NCBI GenBank assembly: GCA_905331475.1
Contig: CAJNYU010003185.1
Coordinates: forward strand, 1-64,000
Reading direction: 5' to 3'
DNA: 64,000 bases
Origin: Rotaria socialis
Lineage: Eukaryota > Rotifera > Eurotatoria > Philodinida > Philodinidae
Below the pieces are notes generated by a model. That model made no database searches, had not been told where the DNA came from, and saw nothing but the letters and a program-made list of their open reading frames with translations. Below are positions 35,501 to 48,052 of the stretch, piece by piece. Within the stretch, counting starts at the first letter, position 1. Each line of letters starts with the position of its first letter. The position numbers and the translations under genes were made by a program.

Positions 35501-38500
35501 GTTTGTCATACGTAGGGCGTGTCCATTGAACGTCTTTTTTCTCCAGTTATTCAGAATCATTTCGCATATATATTAAAGGTCATATATGCTGTTATGCAGC
35601 TTGCACATGAAATAGAGAAAGAGATCATCAGGAGAGGGCACTTAGTCGCGCGTGCACTTTAAACTTATTCAAATATAAGATAGAATGATTTGGTTTCTTT
35701 ATTATTATTAATTTATGACAGTAAATAGAAAGTAAAGCGCAAGAAGTTTTATCATAGATTATTGGGAATAAACATGAAAAATCAATGATAAATTAAAACT
35801 ATTCATTTTATTTGTGTTATATTGTTAACTGACGACGAGAGTTCTCTCTATAGAAGATATGTTTTTTTTTCTAATGGCCCAAGAGTTAATTCTAAGGTGA
35901 AATAAATCATGCAATAAGTGATTAATACAAACTGATTGTCATCTTGAAGGGAGCGTGCCGTATCATCTCGATATATATATATATATATATATTCATTTTA
36001 AACACAATGAATAATTTGATGATAGTTCAATGATTCATAATATCATATTTGAATAGTGTCGTTCGAGTTCAATTATCCTTGAATATTCTCCTTTCTATAC
36101 CTTTCTGTCATTTTTTTCTTTCGTTCTTTGTCTCATTGTATCATTCAACATATGTGAAGACACTGTCCATCTTGTATGTCTCATTCGCGCTTTCAATATG
36201 AATCAATTGAGGTTGTTAACTAATCCACCATCTTGTCTCTCACCCTTCGACAAAGTTCACCTCGCGCTCAATCGATCTTTCTTTTTCTATCAATGTACAA
36301 TTTCGTCTCATGCATCTCCTCATGTATAGTGACAGTCTAATGAAGTTTATGCGTGTTGAAGTTGTCGACAGAATGAACTTAATATATATATGTATATATA
36401 TATCGTATATAAACATATTAAAAATTAGATACGAAACATGGGCATGCCACGCGAGGAAATAAAAGAACAAAAAGAGAAATCATACCACAAAAGGTATATA
36501 GACGTTTGTGTTTGTGTTAGTATATATTGATATGATGGTATTTATTTCATTAGAAAAAAAGAAGCAAAAGAAAATACGTGCGCATTTCTTTTCATTCTTT
36601 TTCAGTCGAATTTTCTTTTGTAGTTTTAGTTTTTGATTCTTAATGTTTTGTTCTCATTGTAGCAGTTGATAATAATGAAATCGAAGATAACACAAATAAT
36701 TATATTGAAAAGAATGAAATGGTCTCTGAACATATTCCCGAAAATAATACAATCATGATGTGTATAACTATCAATACGCAATTGAAACCTACATCCTATG
36801 GACTTGAACATGCTGAACGAACAGTATCATCAAGTTCTTCGGAACAATTGATACCAAAAGAAAAACAAACAGGTAAAAGAAACCAAAGCACTCAACAAAA
36901 CTAAATCTATTCCTTAAATCTAGGAATGTATTATCCGGCATTCGGAAGTTCAGCAGCAATACATTTAGCGGAAAAATATAATTGTGAATGGTTACAAGAT
37001 GTGCCGTCACCGACTAGTACAATAAGAAAACATTCCACTATTGTTGAAAGTAAAGAATCGCCTGATTCACGTATATTTCATCAGCATCAAAATATTGGTG
37101 ACGATGATGAATTCTATTTATCATTACAAGCAATTCAACCGTCTCACTCATGTCCACAGTTAAATTATACGACAATGAGAGAACCATTACGTGAAAGATC
37201 ATATTCTTTAACAACATTAGATGCCTATGCGTACTTAGATATAACACGTGATACTCTTGAGCAAATGTGGCTTTCATTACTTGATCTTGCTTTTAGTGAT
37301 AAAGATGATATCGAACTAGGTGAATATAAATTACGTCATATTATGGGTCTTTCAAATTCATATACAAACGTGAATGAAACTCAAATAGAAAAATCTCGTA
37401 GTCATGGTGATATATTTTCAAGCACAAATAAAAATCATGAAGATAAATTTACAAAGAAAAAATCAAAATCATTTGACATCACATCATTAGATAAATCAGC
37501 AACAAACACTTCGAGAACAAACGAATCAGCAAATGTTGGCCTTTTACAAGGTGCTGCTATCTCGGAACCATTTGTTGATCGTATCGGCCCATCATCGACA
37601 CATTCCGACACTGAAGATAATCTACTTGATATTGATGATGATAGTATACAATCATATGAACAAGATAATGTTCTTTCCGATGAACACGAGCCACCAACAA
37701 ATCAGATAACATCACCTATTATAAAAGAGCCACTAAATTATGTATTTCATTATCCACATCATTTAGAGAATAATGATGATTTCGATCTTGATCCTATAGA
37801 TGACATATCAAACTATTTACCGAATACAAGTTTACAAAAGAATGAAATATTTGGTGATGAAGACAAACAAGTGTGTATGTCCTTGGGTTTTGACGACGAC
37901 GAGGCAACAGCTGCACTTGCTGCTGCCGTACAACCAAGAGATACACAAGCTATTCTATCTTCATATAGACCGCATTCATTATCGACTATACCAAGTTCGG
38001 GCGAAAGTCAGTATGAATCTAGTGATGATAGTGAAGATTTCGATGAGAATTTAAGAAGAACTGCAATTAGTATTAATCAAGAAGATATTTTTGAAGTCGA
38101 TAATAGTGAAGAAGAAACAGACGACGATCACGGTAGAATCGGATCAGGTGTTTCATCGCCACAATCAAAACCAAATACACCAATACAAAGTCGTTCAGCA
38201 ACACCATCAGAACTAAATCAAGTAAGAATACTTTTCTACGAATTCTTTATTTTGGAAAACGAATAGCAGGTGTTTTATGCATCGACATGTTTTTGTTGGT
38301 TCGTATTTATACAGAAAAAAAAAGTAAAATATGAATTAATATCTCGAGTATAATTCATTCATAATGAAATGAAATACGCTGAAGCCTAGACTATAAATAG
38401 CACTATATGAAGAAGAAAAAAAACAAAAGCTGTGCATAAATTTTATTCAATAGATTGATATTTTAGTGAATAATAAGATTTTCTTTTATTCGTACGGTCA

Positions 38501-39279
38501 AAGTAAACAGATACTACAATCAAGTATTATTGTTTGAGTCATAAAATAAAATAAAAAAGAGAAATTTGACCTATTATTCAGTAAGTCAAATACATGGATA
38601 GGGTTTCATAGATAATTTTTCAGTGGTCAACTAAGAGACAAACAAACGTTTATAAACGATGCTATATTGATGCATTTAGTGTCATATTTTTTACAACAGG
38701 GATGATAAATGTAAGCCGAGTAATTTGACGATAGTAACAGCTTGTAAATTTTTGCGGTTAGTAGCAAAAGAAAGAACGCAAATTCGAATATTTTTATTTT
38801 TTCATTCGCCAAATACCCCAAATTATTAGTTGTTACTATTATAGAATAATTAAAATGTACATTCATCTCATAGTGTAAAGATACACATTGATTTCTGTAC
38901 GAACGTTAGTATTCGCATAGCTTTCATTGTATATTTTCGGTAATTTGTTCGATATTATATCTTTTTAAGTCTCTTAGATAACATTTTCTACGAAACAATC
39001 ACATTGTTATGTATTTATGTTATTTCTACGAGAAAGATCTGTCTATTTGAGTGAATCGATGCATGGATATTGTAATTTCTTATCTCTGCTCTTTTCACAG
39101 GCTGCCTTCGATTACTGAATTTTGTCAACACAAGAAAAAAAACGAGTACTCTCAAGTTCTAAATCATATCAATCGAATTTTAATAAAAAAAAACGTCCCT
39201 CGCTCTCTCTCTCTCTCTATTACTAATCAATTTCAAACTCTTCAATGCATCTTCAAAATAAAATAAAAACCACTTGTCT

Positions 39280-39310
<31 letters not shown>

Positions 39311-42300
39311 TCTATTTGCATCATATGGATAGAATCATAATTGATCCTCATTTTTTTACATTACATCAAAATTCAATGTCAAACATCTTTAAACACACAT
39401 TCGGAATAAAGCAATAGACATACATTAAATACGCATTTATTCATTTTCTTTTTTTGTTTCATATTATATACATCTGTTTCGTTCCTATATTCTTCTATGT
39501 ATTTTAGCCTATAAAACTTTCAAATTTCTCTGAGATCGATCATGATGCATGGGAAAAATCAATAAGCGAACCGATCTATACTGACGATCTATCCATCGAA
39601 CAAAATAATGAAGATGGCTTATTTACGTTTACAGATAACTTAACAGCGATTATTTCATTGCAATCTACCGAACAACAATCTCAAATATTCACTACTGATC
39701 AAATTGAATCAACAATAATAAAAAATGAACTCTATGAAAATACCTTTATTGAACAAATCAATGAAAATAACTCACTAAGTGCTTCATCACGAGAAGATTA
39801 CATTGAACATATGGATGAACAACAAGTCAATAAGTCAGTAGATTCTACTCGTACATCAATATCATCGATACATGATACACATCTCGATCCAGATGAATTA
39901 GCTTATCGTTTAGCACGATTAGATCCTTATACTATATCAAGTCCACCGAAGAAAACTTTAGCAGATGAATTAGCAGAATTAGGCGAAAAGGAAAGTCGCT
40001 TTGAAAATGATTCTCTCGATCATACACCTCCTAATGAAAAGAAATTATACGAATCATATCCAACAACACCACCATTGAAAATCGATCAACTTACATTAAT
40101 CGTGGACGAGATTCAAAAACTTAATCAAGAAAAAGCTGTCTCGTCACTTTCAACGATTGTTCAAGATATTCATTCAGTAAAAAATAATCAATTTCTAACG
40201 AAAATTGTTGACTACCATCAATCACCACCTATATCAAATTTACAAACAATAATGACGGAATTACATGAAGTATCTAGTCGACAACCTGTAGAACGTCCAC
40301 AACGACCAACACATCTTGAACTTGATTTAGATGAACAAGTTGAAGTATACGAACAACTTCTTACATCTTCTGTTACTGATAGTATTCCAATATCATCAAA
40401 TATTATAAACAATCTGGAAAAACATTTAGCTGAACATAAAACAAAAACACCTTCCCCTGCTCTTCCGCCAGCGCCTGTTCTATCGTCATCATCGTCATCG
40501 CTGACGAGACGAATCAGTGAACCACCTCTACCATTAACACGCTATCAAAATCATCGCGTTGACAAAGTATCTGATTTAGAAATTGTTAAGCAAGGCAATG
40601 GCTTTAAAATTGGTTATGTCGATCGACAAGGTACAGATCAACGTGTTATATTAACAAAACGTATACCAGCTGGACCTGATATTATGGCACGAGATCCACA
40701 TGTTCGTTTGCCATATAAAGGTCGTAAAATTTTAAATCAAGTTTTCAGTTCAATTTTATATACAAACGGTTATAATTCAATACAAGAAGATAGAAAATAT
40801 CAACATTCAGCCGACGATATTGAAGTGCCAATTATTGGGACTAATCCGGAACATTTTGATGAGGTTTGTTTTCAAAAATATTTAGAATAGGTCTACAACA
40901 AAAAAAAAAAAAGAGAAAATGAGAAAGAATTATGAAACCATTGAAATTCATATACGAAACCTTTCAACTTTTTTGTTTAACGTAATCTTTAGTTTGAAAT
41001 CAATTTTAATATTTAATCCATTGCATAACAGCCCTAAAACTGCTATTTATGCCAATGAATGGGAAGGGAAAAGATTTAATAAAAAAAACTTCATCGGAGA
41101 TCTTACGTAAATCGGATGCAATTCATTAAGAAAAAATGAATGCGTGATAGAGAGCTTGTAGACACAATTGATCTTGTAGAAAATTGATATATCTTTATGT
41201 TAATTTGACAAATCAATGAACCATAAATGTTGACAAGTTATGATTTTGATAACTGATTTTGAAAAATAATAAGTCTCACATGACTGACTTTACAATCGTA
41301 GAGATTATTTTAAAGATTGGATTAATACTAATCATCAGTGAAATCAGACGAAAAAATCTGACTTTACAGCCCTTAAAATACTTCTTTGTCTAGTTGATTT
41401 GCATTATCTGATCTAGAACTGTTCTCTTTTATCTTAGAGATTTAGATATATTTACATGAAGCATTTTTTGTTTTGTTAACGATTTTTAAATATCATACGG
41501 CCAGTTAAAAGTATAAGCTTTCTTTCGATTGTGTACCTTGAGTTTCTTGCAGAAACGTTTGCTTTTATTTCAAAGAATAACAAACAAGGCTTCTTCTCTG
41601 CATCAACCACCATAATTATGATTATTTAAAGAAAGTACTTCTACAATTAGGATGTTCATATGGCGAAACATTTAATTTGGCACCTTTCTTCAAGGGGAAA
41701 ATGGCAGACTTTTGGACTTGAAGTTACTTTGACGTACTTTTCAACTTCAAATTTTCCTGAAGGTACTTGAGGTTACTTTGGGCTACTTGAGCGGTAATTA
41801 CTTTGAGTTACTTCAAGTCCATCGTTTCCTCCTTGTCTTTTTTTCTCCACTGGAATAATAGCCATGAAAAAAAACCGATTTTGTCATTCACTTTTAAACA
41901 AACAAGAACACTTATAAAGTATATAAGATGAACTATTATGGTTACCACTGTCGATCTCTACCGTCCCACTGAACATATTTTGAGAATTTCAAACATTCTG
42001 AATCTTTATTTACAGTGTTATCAATTTTTCTTATTTTATTTTTCAGTCTGATATGATATCAATCGATATCGATGGTCCATCGACAATGCTTAATTCTATA
42101 TGTGAATCAATTGTTATAACTCAAGGTTCTGTTTATTCAAATACTCCTTTTAAACCTTCTCGTGACAAACCCATAGCTCAACCAATAGCCAAGAGTGTAT
42201 TCGATAGCAACATTCTCAATTCAAATGCATCACATTTACGTCATGTTGTCTTAGATCAACATGAAGAATATCTTCTCAATAGTTCTCGTACACCAACGCC

Positions 42301-45300
42301 ATCGAATAAAAAAGATAAAATTGAAGTTATTGATACATGGCACAATAGTACAGTTATTGAGGGTAGTAGTACAACATGGCGTAGTCCATCATTGAATACA
42401 TTTAAAGCAACAAAGCATATTCAACCATCAACACAAGCTCAAACGTTCGTTTCTTCCATTGAACCTAATCTAGTTCAAATGCGTATAGCACCAACAACTT
42501 ATGACACGAAATATCGTTCAAGTGAACATATTGAAATTCCAGCTACATACAATTGGAATGCGGAAACAGTAGATACGCCGAAAAGACCAGCTCAGTCTAC
42601 ACGTGATGTTGCATTATCACCGATATTAATTGATCAAAAATCCTATCAAACATCAAGTACATCGACCGCTGCAATTCCTGGTAAAGTTGATCGTTCATGT
42701 CAATATAGTCCACCACTAAAACATGAATTTGGTTCACAATGTCATTTTGATCATTTAACATCATCAACACAAGTATCATCCTATGATATACCGAACTTTT
42801 TAATCACTAATAATGGTACACAAACAACAATCAATGGTGCAAATACAAAAGTGCCGTTGGATGATTCAGGAATTCAAAGACACATGCAAACAGTATCACC
42901 ATCATTATCAACAGCATCATCCGATCATCAACAAACAATGCAAACTGGAGCAGATTTTATTACAAAATTCAATGATCACAATAATCATACATCAGGTTTA
43001 ACAGTAACACAATATACAGATGAAAACTATTATCTTCCTTCAAATGATAATAATCAAACGATATTAACGAGCCGTTCAGCAACACTTGAACGAAGCGCTG
43101 ACTCAGGAATTCTTGTTGATGAACAAGTTAGCTCTTTTCTATTTTATTATTTTAAAGAAATCTAGTTTGTTTTATTTTAGTTATTACGCACTCGTCGAAA
43201 TAAAGCAAATTTCGCTTTACAAGTCGATATAAAAGGCTCATCATCCGACAGTGAAGATGTTTCCGAAGTAACACAACGTCCATTACATAGGATGAAATCC
43301 CTAACAAATGATGACGTCTATGAACATCATAGTGAACTAATGATAAAACCTAATAATGTAAGAGAAGTTCGACAAAATTCATCAACAAATGACAAACGAG
43401 GAGCGGAACACTCGATTATATCAGCTAAAGAAATCGAGCAACAAATTTTACAATTACGACGTGAACGGGCACATATACTTGATTTACTTTCATTGAATTG
43501 GAGTCGATCAAATATTTGGGTTGAATTGACTGAAGCGAAATTAAATTATATTATTGGAGAAACAGGTAGAAATTTAATTATTAAAAAAAAAATAACAATA
43601 GATTAATTTATATTTAAATGAGTATTTTGTGAACTGAAGAATTAATGATTCGAAGATCAGCTCAAAAACCGGAAATGTTTTTGATAATACTAGGATGCAG
43701 ACCAATCTAGCTGAAAGTTCTTCCGTTCAGTCTTATGTACTCACAGCGTACACTAACTTAAAAAAATCCAGCTGACAATCACACGACGGGTCTAAAGCAG
43801 CTTCATGCCGAATGGCGTGAAGGTTTTAGTAAAATAACTTAATAATGTACTGAACAAACGATATCTTTCAATTCATTGTTCAAAATAATAACGAAATTTT
43901 TTATAAAAATCTATCCTAACCACAAAAAGTAGATTTAAACAAATAGCCTGTATAATCAGATTGTTGTATTCAACATACCTGCAAGTTAATGAAATAAAAT
44001 GTACCTGTTTTTTGTTTCACAAGAAAAAAGTCAAATTTGATCTTAAAAGATCCTTGTACTTTTGATATGCCTTGTAACATACTTTAGGCAAGAGCAGCGT
44101 ACTATTTTATTATCAACAGAAGTATCTTTCTGTGTCTTCAATATATTTACACGCAAAATTTTGATAAAATTAATATTACAGTTGTCCTTGAATAATAAAT
44201 TTTGTTGTTATTGATAACAAGTACGGCATTATTAGAACTTGATTACACAGAGATGCCATTGTTGTAGTTACATGTTTAAATAAAAGAAAATTCTTTCTAT
44301 TATAATATAAAAGAAAGTTCTTTCTATTATAATAAAACAAGAAACAAAAGAATGTAAAGAATCCGGTTCACAGAGGATTGAATGTTTTATCAAACTATAC
44401 AAATGACTTGAATTCTATATAGTCTTTTCTTCTTCATATGCTCCAGTGATATTCCGGCTGTTATGCAAGACATTCAAATAGCTACATTTTTGTGAACCGA
44501 TACAAAATATTGCTTGTATTTATCTCTAGAATAGAATTATTGATGTGAAATTCATATGCAACGAGTAAAAACTCTTTTAGAAAACAACGTTCTTCTCATT
44601 AGCTTCGTTTTCAGAAAAAAGAATATTAGGAACAAAAAGGTTATTGCAGTTACTTTGAAAAGCAATGATTTGGAAATAGTTTTTGCTCTCTAGTTTTTAA
44701 ATAAATTGTTTCGAAAAGTTCTTTAATTGCTCAAAATGTTTAAATTCTATTCTAAAATTAGGAAACAAAGAACGCAGCATTTTTTCACCACAGATGTTTT
44801 CTTGAGCTTTTCTTTTTTTTTAAATGCGTAGATAAATAGCAGAATATTGAAAATTGTACTGAACTAATTATTTTGCCAACTCAACCAGTAAAGCCGATTT
44901 TAATATTAAGTAACGCCGGAGGAAACAGTTCGTGCAAAGTTCTATTCTTTTTTACTGCAGTTTTTACACTTTAAATAATATATTTTTAAAATCTCCTAAT
45001 CAAAAAATCAACTAATCCTATTTTTAACCGTACAAACAAGCACAACTTAAAATAACACTCTCATGCATAACAACTATTCTAGCTTATCGTGTATTTTTTG
45101 AAGAAAAAAAGATGTTTCTTTGTAACTATTGATATTTATTCAAAAATGAGATGACAGGAAACAATGACATGAGAAAGATGATATCTGATGTAGGACGTGG
45201 ATATGTCGAAAAACAAGACTACTAAATTATGAATGATATAAATTAGAAAAAAAAGACCTAAACTGCTAAACAAAGAAGTAATCGAGTTTATTCCGGAAGT

Positions 45301-46832
45301 TCATTATCTTAACTCATGATAAGTTTTTCTTTCAACTTTTTTCATGAAACTTTTTTCCTAGAGATATTAATTTTCTTAAAAAAGACAGGCCGTCTGCAGA
45401 CATGAATAGACTATCCATGTCTAGCGGATAACTAATAATAAACATTTATAGATGGATTAAGTAATCAGTAAATTAATCTCACTGTCAAAAAAGAATCGAA
45501 TTTTCAACACTTCTCGAGCTAATATTCATAATTTGATTATATCTCATAGATTCTAATTGAAAATTCATCTTCAACGGGCAGATTATCAAAAATTTCTAAA
45601 ACTACATTTCCACTTAAATTTTATATCATCATTGAAGAAGTTGAAATTTTTCATTAAAAATACGATACGAGAAATATATTTGTTTAAGTTAGCTAATAAG
45701 CATAGATCGTTAAATCTAATTTTATTCACCTTTAGATGCCTTACTTCGTTCGTTATCTTTCGATGCTAATCCAGTTGATAGTGAACGAGTTAAAGTTAAA
45801 ATGCACCAATACGAAGAAGATATGGCAGAATTAACAAGACAACGTTTAGCTATCTATCGACAACGTTTAGAAGATTCGAAAAAACAATTAGATATTAAAA
45901 TTGATGAATTAGAATTGAAGAAATCATCGCTAGAACATCATACATCACATTATTCAACTCTGGAATTTACACCACGTGCTGAAGTTATAAGACATGCAAA
46001 ATCATTTCTAAGTACAAGTGCTGAAAATTTATCCAATATACCTCTACAAGATAGTGTATCAAGTCATCCACATTTGCTTGACGTATCATTTCTAACATCA
46101 ACACCATCGAATCAAACGATCGGACTTCCACCACGTTATCCTCGCTCGCCACGACTTCCTCAACCATATCAATCGCCAGACACATATAGAACTGTTTATC
46201 GTCCAACGCCACGTTATCCATCAGCAGTAGCACTAAATACTGATCAACGTTATGACTTTCCACGTTATAGAACAACATCCTATGTAACACCTAATGGAAA
46301 TCTATCAGGCTTACAAGGTTTAAGTAGAAGTCAACAAGCTATATTAGATGAAACAGATAAATTAGTAAAAGATTCACAAGAATTTCATAATGAATCTGCG
46401 TCACAATTTGAACGTGCAAGAGAAAGCTTATTATCAAGGTAAATAAGAGAACTTCTTCTTTTTTTATATAAAATTTGTCATGCAATAAGAATTTTTCAGT
46501 TTCTAATCTAAGCAGGTAATTTAGTATTTACTTTCCTTTCTTTTTATGCATGAATGAATGAGTAAATGAATGAGATATGCTCGCTAGCATGAATTCTAAA
46601 GAAATAATAAATAAAGACCGGTAATGATTAAATATCCTTTTCTTGTTCTAGTGAAGCATCAATTCGGTTGGCAAGAGCCAACATGGCTGCATCCCGCTTT
46701 TCACCAACGTCAAATTATTTACCCAATGATGTTACACTTGCTGAACTATTTAAATATGAACAGTCATTAGCTAAAGAAACAGCGAAAAATACACGAACCT
46801 ATTCATCTATATCAACAAGTGCGGAATCTTAG
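22670..46832 (+). CDS. Giant serine-rich protein of unknown function, about 3,058 aa, 14 exons
   Basis: Exons: 22670-22727, 24267-24951, 26564-26820, 30387-31385, 32376-33572, 33722-33874, 34714-35328, 36663-36872, 36924-38221, 39508-40863, 42047-43126, 43181-43565, 45736-46438 and 46652-46832. Each junction has GT-AG ends and the phases close exactly to 3,059 codons with one stop. Most of the protein is disordered, rich in Ser/Thr/Asn/Gln/Asp, with poly-Ser from a TCG repeat (32506-32540) and poly-Gln (35254-35283). Three ordered-looking parts stand out: LPAFGDWIDGVFTAFLAE (near 33268), a block in exon 10 (about 40560-40760; FKIGYVDRQGTDQRVILTKR), and a C-terminal coiled coil in exons 12-13 (EIEQQILQLRRERAHILDLL, then LTRQRLAIYRQRLEDSKKQL). 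I do not recognise the family; a cytoskeletal or scaffold role is only a guess. The first exon is the least certain part. Confidence 0.72.
26407..26432 (+). repeat. GA dinucleotide microsatellite
   Basis: A run of about 13 GA units in the intron before exon 3 of the giant gene. Similar GA/CT runs occur at 28291-28309, 39283-39310 and 47723-47741. Confidence 0.8.
27584..27653 (+). CDS. Candidate alternative first exon of the giant gene (MSSLCSGC...)
   Basis: The ATG at 27584 opens 23 codons ending at a TGT|GTAAGT donor in phase 1, the same phase needed by exon 4 at 30387. The peptide begins MSSLCSGCHQLKKQ and resembles exon 1 (MLTICSSCGLLTS): both place a Cys-x2-Cys pair four to five residues from the start. 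Splicing to 30387 would give a protein lacking exons 1-3. Inferred from phase and similarity only. Confidence 0.45.
28628..28679 (+). CDS. Second candidate alternative first exon of the giant gene (MFPSLGT...)
   Basis: ATG plus 17 codons (MFPSLGTLVNKTMLAIR) runs into a strong G|GTGAGT donor, again in phase 1, so it joins exon 4 (30387) in frame. There is no Cys pair. A long AT-rich stretch follows. It could be an alternative promoter or a chance short frame. Confidence 0.4.
32506..32540 (+). repeat. Coding TCG microsatellite (poly-Ser)
   Basis: About twelve TCG units in exon 5 of the giant gene encode an uninterrupted serine tract, which is liable to length variation. Confidence 0.9.
35254..35283 (+). 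repeat. Coding CAA/CAG microsatellite (poly-Gln)
   Basis: About nine to ten Gln codons in exon 7 of the giant gene, mostly CAA with CAG. Confidence 0.85.
41690..41822 (+). repeat. Degenerate tandem repeat around TACTTGAGGTTACTTTG
   Basis: Several imperfect units of roughly 16-19 bases built on ACTTSAGTTACTTTG follow one another in the intron before exon 11. No coding role is seen. Confidence 0.5.
44281..44339 (+). repeat. Tandem duplication of about 29 bp
   Basis: ATAAAAGAAARTTCTTTCTATTATAAT is repeated twice in a row with one or two changes, in the intron before exon 13. Confidence 0.7.
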
Positions 46833-48052
46833 CATTTAAGAATTTATCTGTATGTATAGTCCTTCGATTGATTTCTCGACGTTTTTTTTTGCCACCCATT
46901 TGACGAAAACATCCGCATACATATATATATTTATATTTGCTGGTGCTGTTCTAGCTCAGTTGTTTTCTGTTTTTTCTTCAATGTATGTGTAGTTTATCTC
47001 TTTTGGCTCTTGTTGTTGGTATGCAACATGTTTTCTTGTGTGTGTGTGTGTGTGTGTGTGTTTGTACTGGCTTTTCTTCTTCTTTTTTTCAAAGCTCAAC
47101 ATTTCTTTTGCCTATTTTTGAGATTTGTATGAAGAAAAATAATAATAAATAAATGAATAATAATATTGTCATTAATATGATAAGAATTGTCTGTTTTCTT
47201 TACTTGCAAGAAAATGAGATTTTCTGGTTATGTGAACAAAATCTATTCATTATTTAGTTGTGACTAATATGATCATTCAATACAATAATAGGATGAGCGT
47301 GCATATACTTCAAAAATAAATAAAAATGAAAAAAAAGGAGATGGCAAATCCTGTTTGCATTTCTATGCACACGGTCGGTCACTGACGTCTTTTTTTGTTT
47401 TTTCACGATCCGTATGTGTGATGCCGTACATCCGCCTTTCATGCACTGTGCTTTCCTTTCTTTGCTCTGTTTTTTTCACTTTTCAGGTCTCTTTTCTTCT
47501 TCTTCTTCTTCTTCTTCTTCTTCATCTTCTTTGATAATTAGAATGTTTCTCTACTTTTCATGAGCATAAGAAACGAGAACGCATCAATGCGTCCATGGTA
47601 AAGTAACCACCGTCGAATAACACAGGTAACCGACATTGTCGCTGCTTGTGCAACTAGGATGCTGATGGGCATAAAAATCATATTTTCTTTTTTCTATTCT
47701 TTTCTTTTCTTCCCTTTCATTTTCTCTCTCTCTCTCTCTCTTTCTTGTGGAATCCTAGCCGAATGATTAAAATTATGATTATTATACAGATTTCACTTCA
47801 ACGACACTAGCAAAACACAAACGAGATAATATTTCTTGCAAAGCGGTGTTCCAGCACCGCCTATTAGTCTTCCTATCTATAACTGATCATTATCTTGTGT
47901 ATAAAATCAGCTGTAAGCTTTATTTGTTATTATAAAACATGCAATTATTTATTTAAAAAGAAAATTTGTTTTTTCTTCTGCTCTTTGCATAGAAAGACGA
48001 ATAATATTCGTTGTCAGTTATACATTAGTTAGTTAATCAATATTTATTAAAA
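46833..48052. other. Intergenic stretch between the giant gene and PDE1, microsatellite-rich
   Basis: Holds a GT run (about 47034-47060), a TTC run (about 47496-47526) and a CT run (47723-47741). AATAATAAATAAATGAATAA near 47140 may contain the polyadenylation signal of the giant gene. No further gene is supported. Confidence 0.55.
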
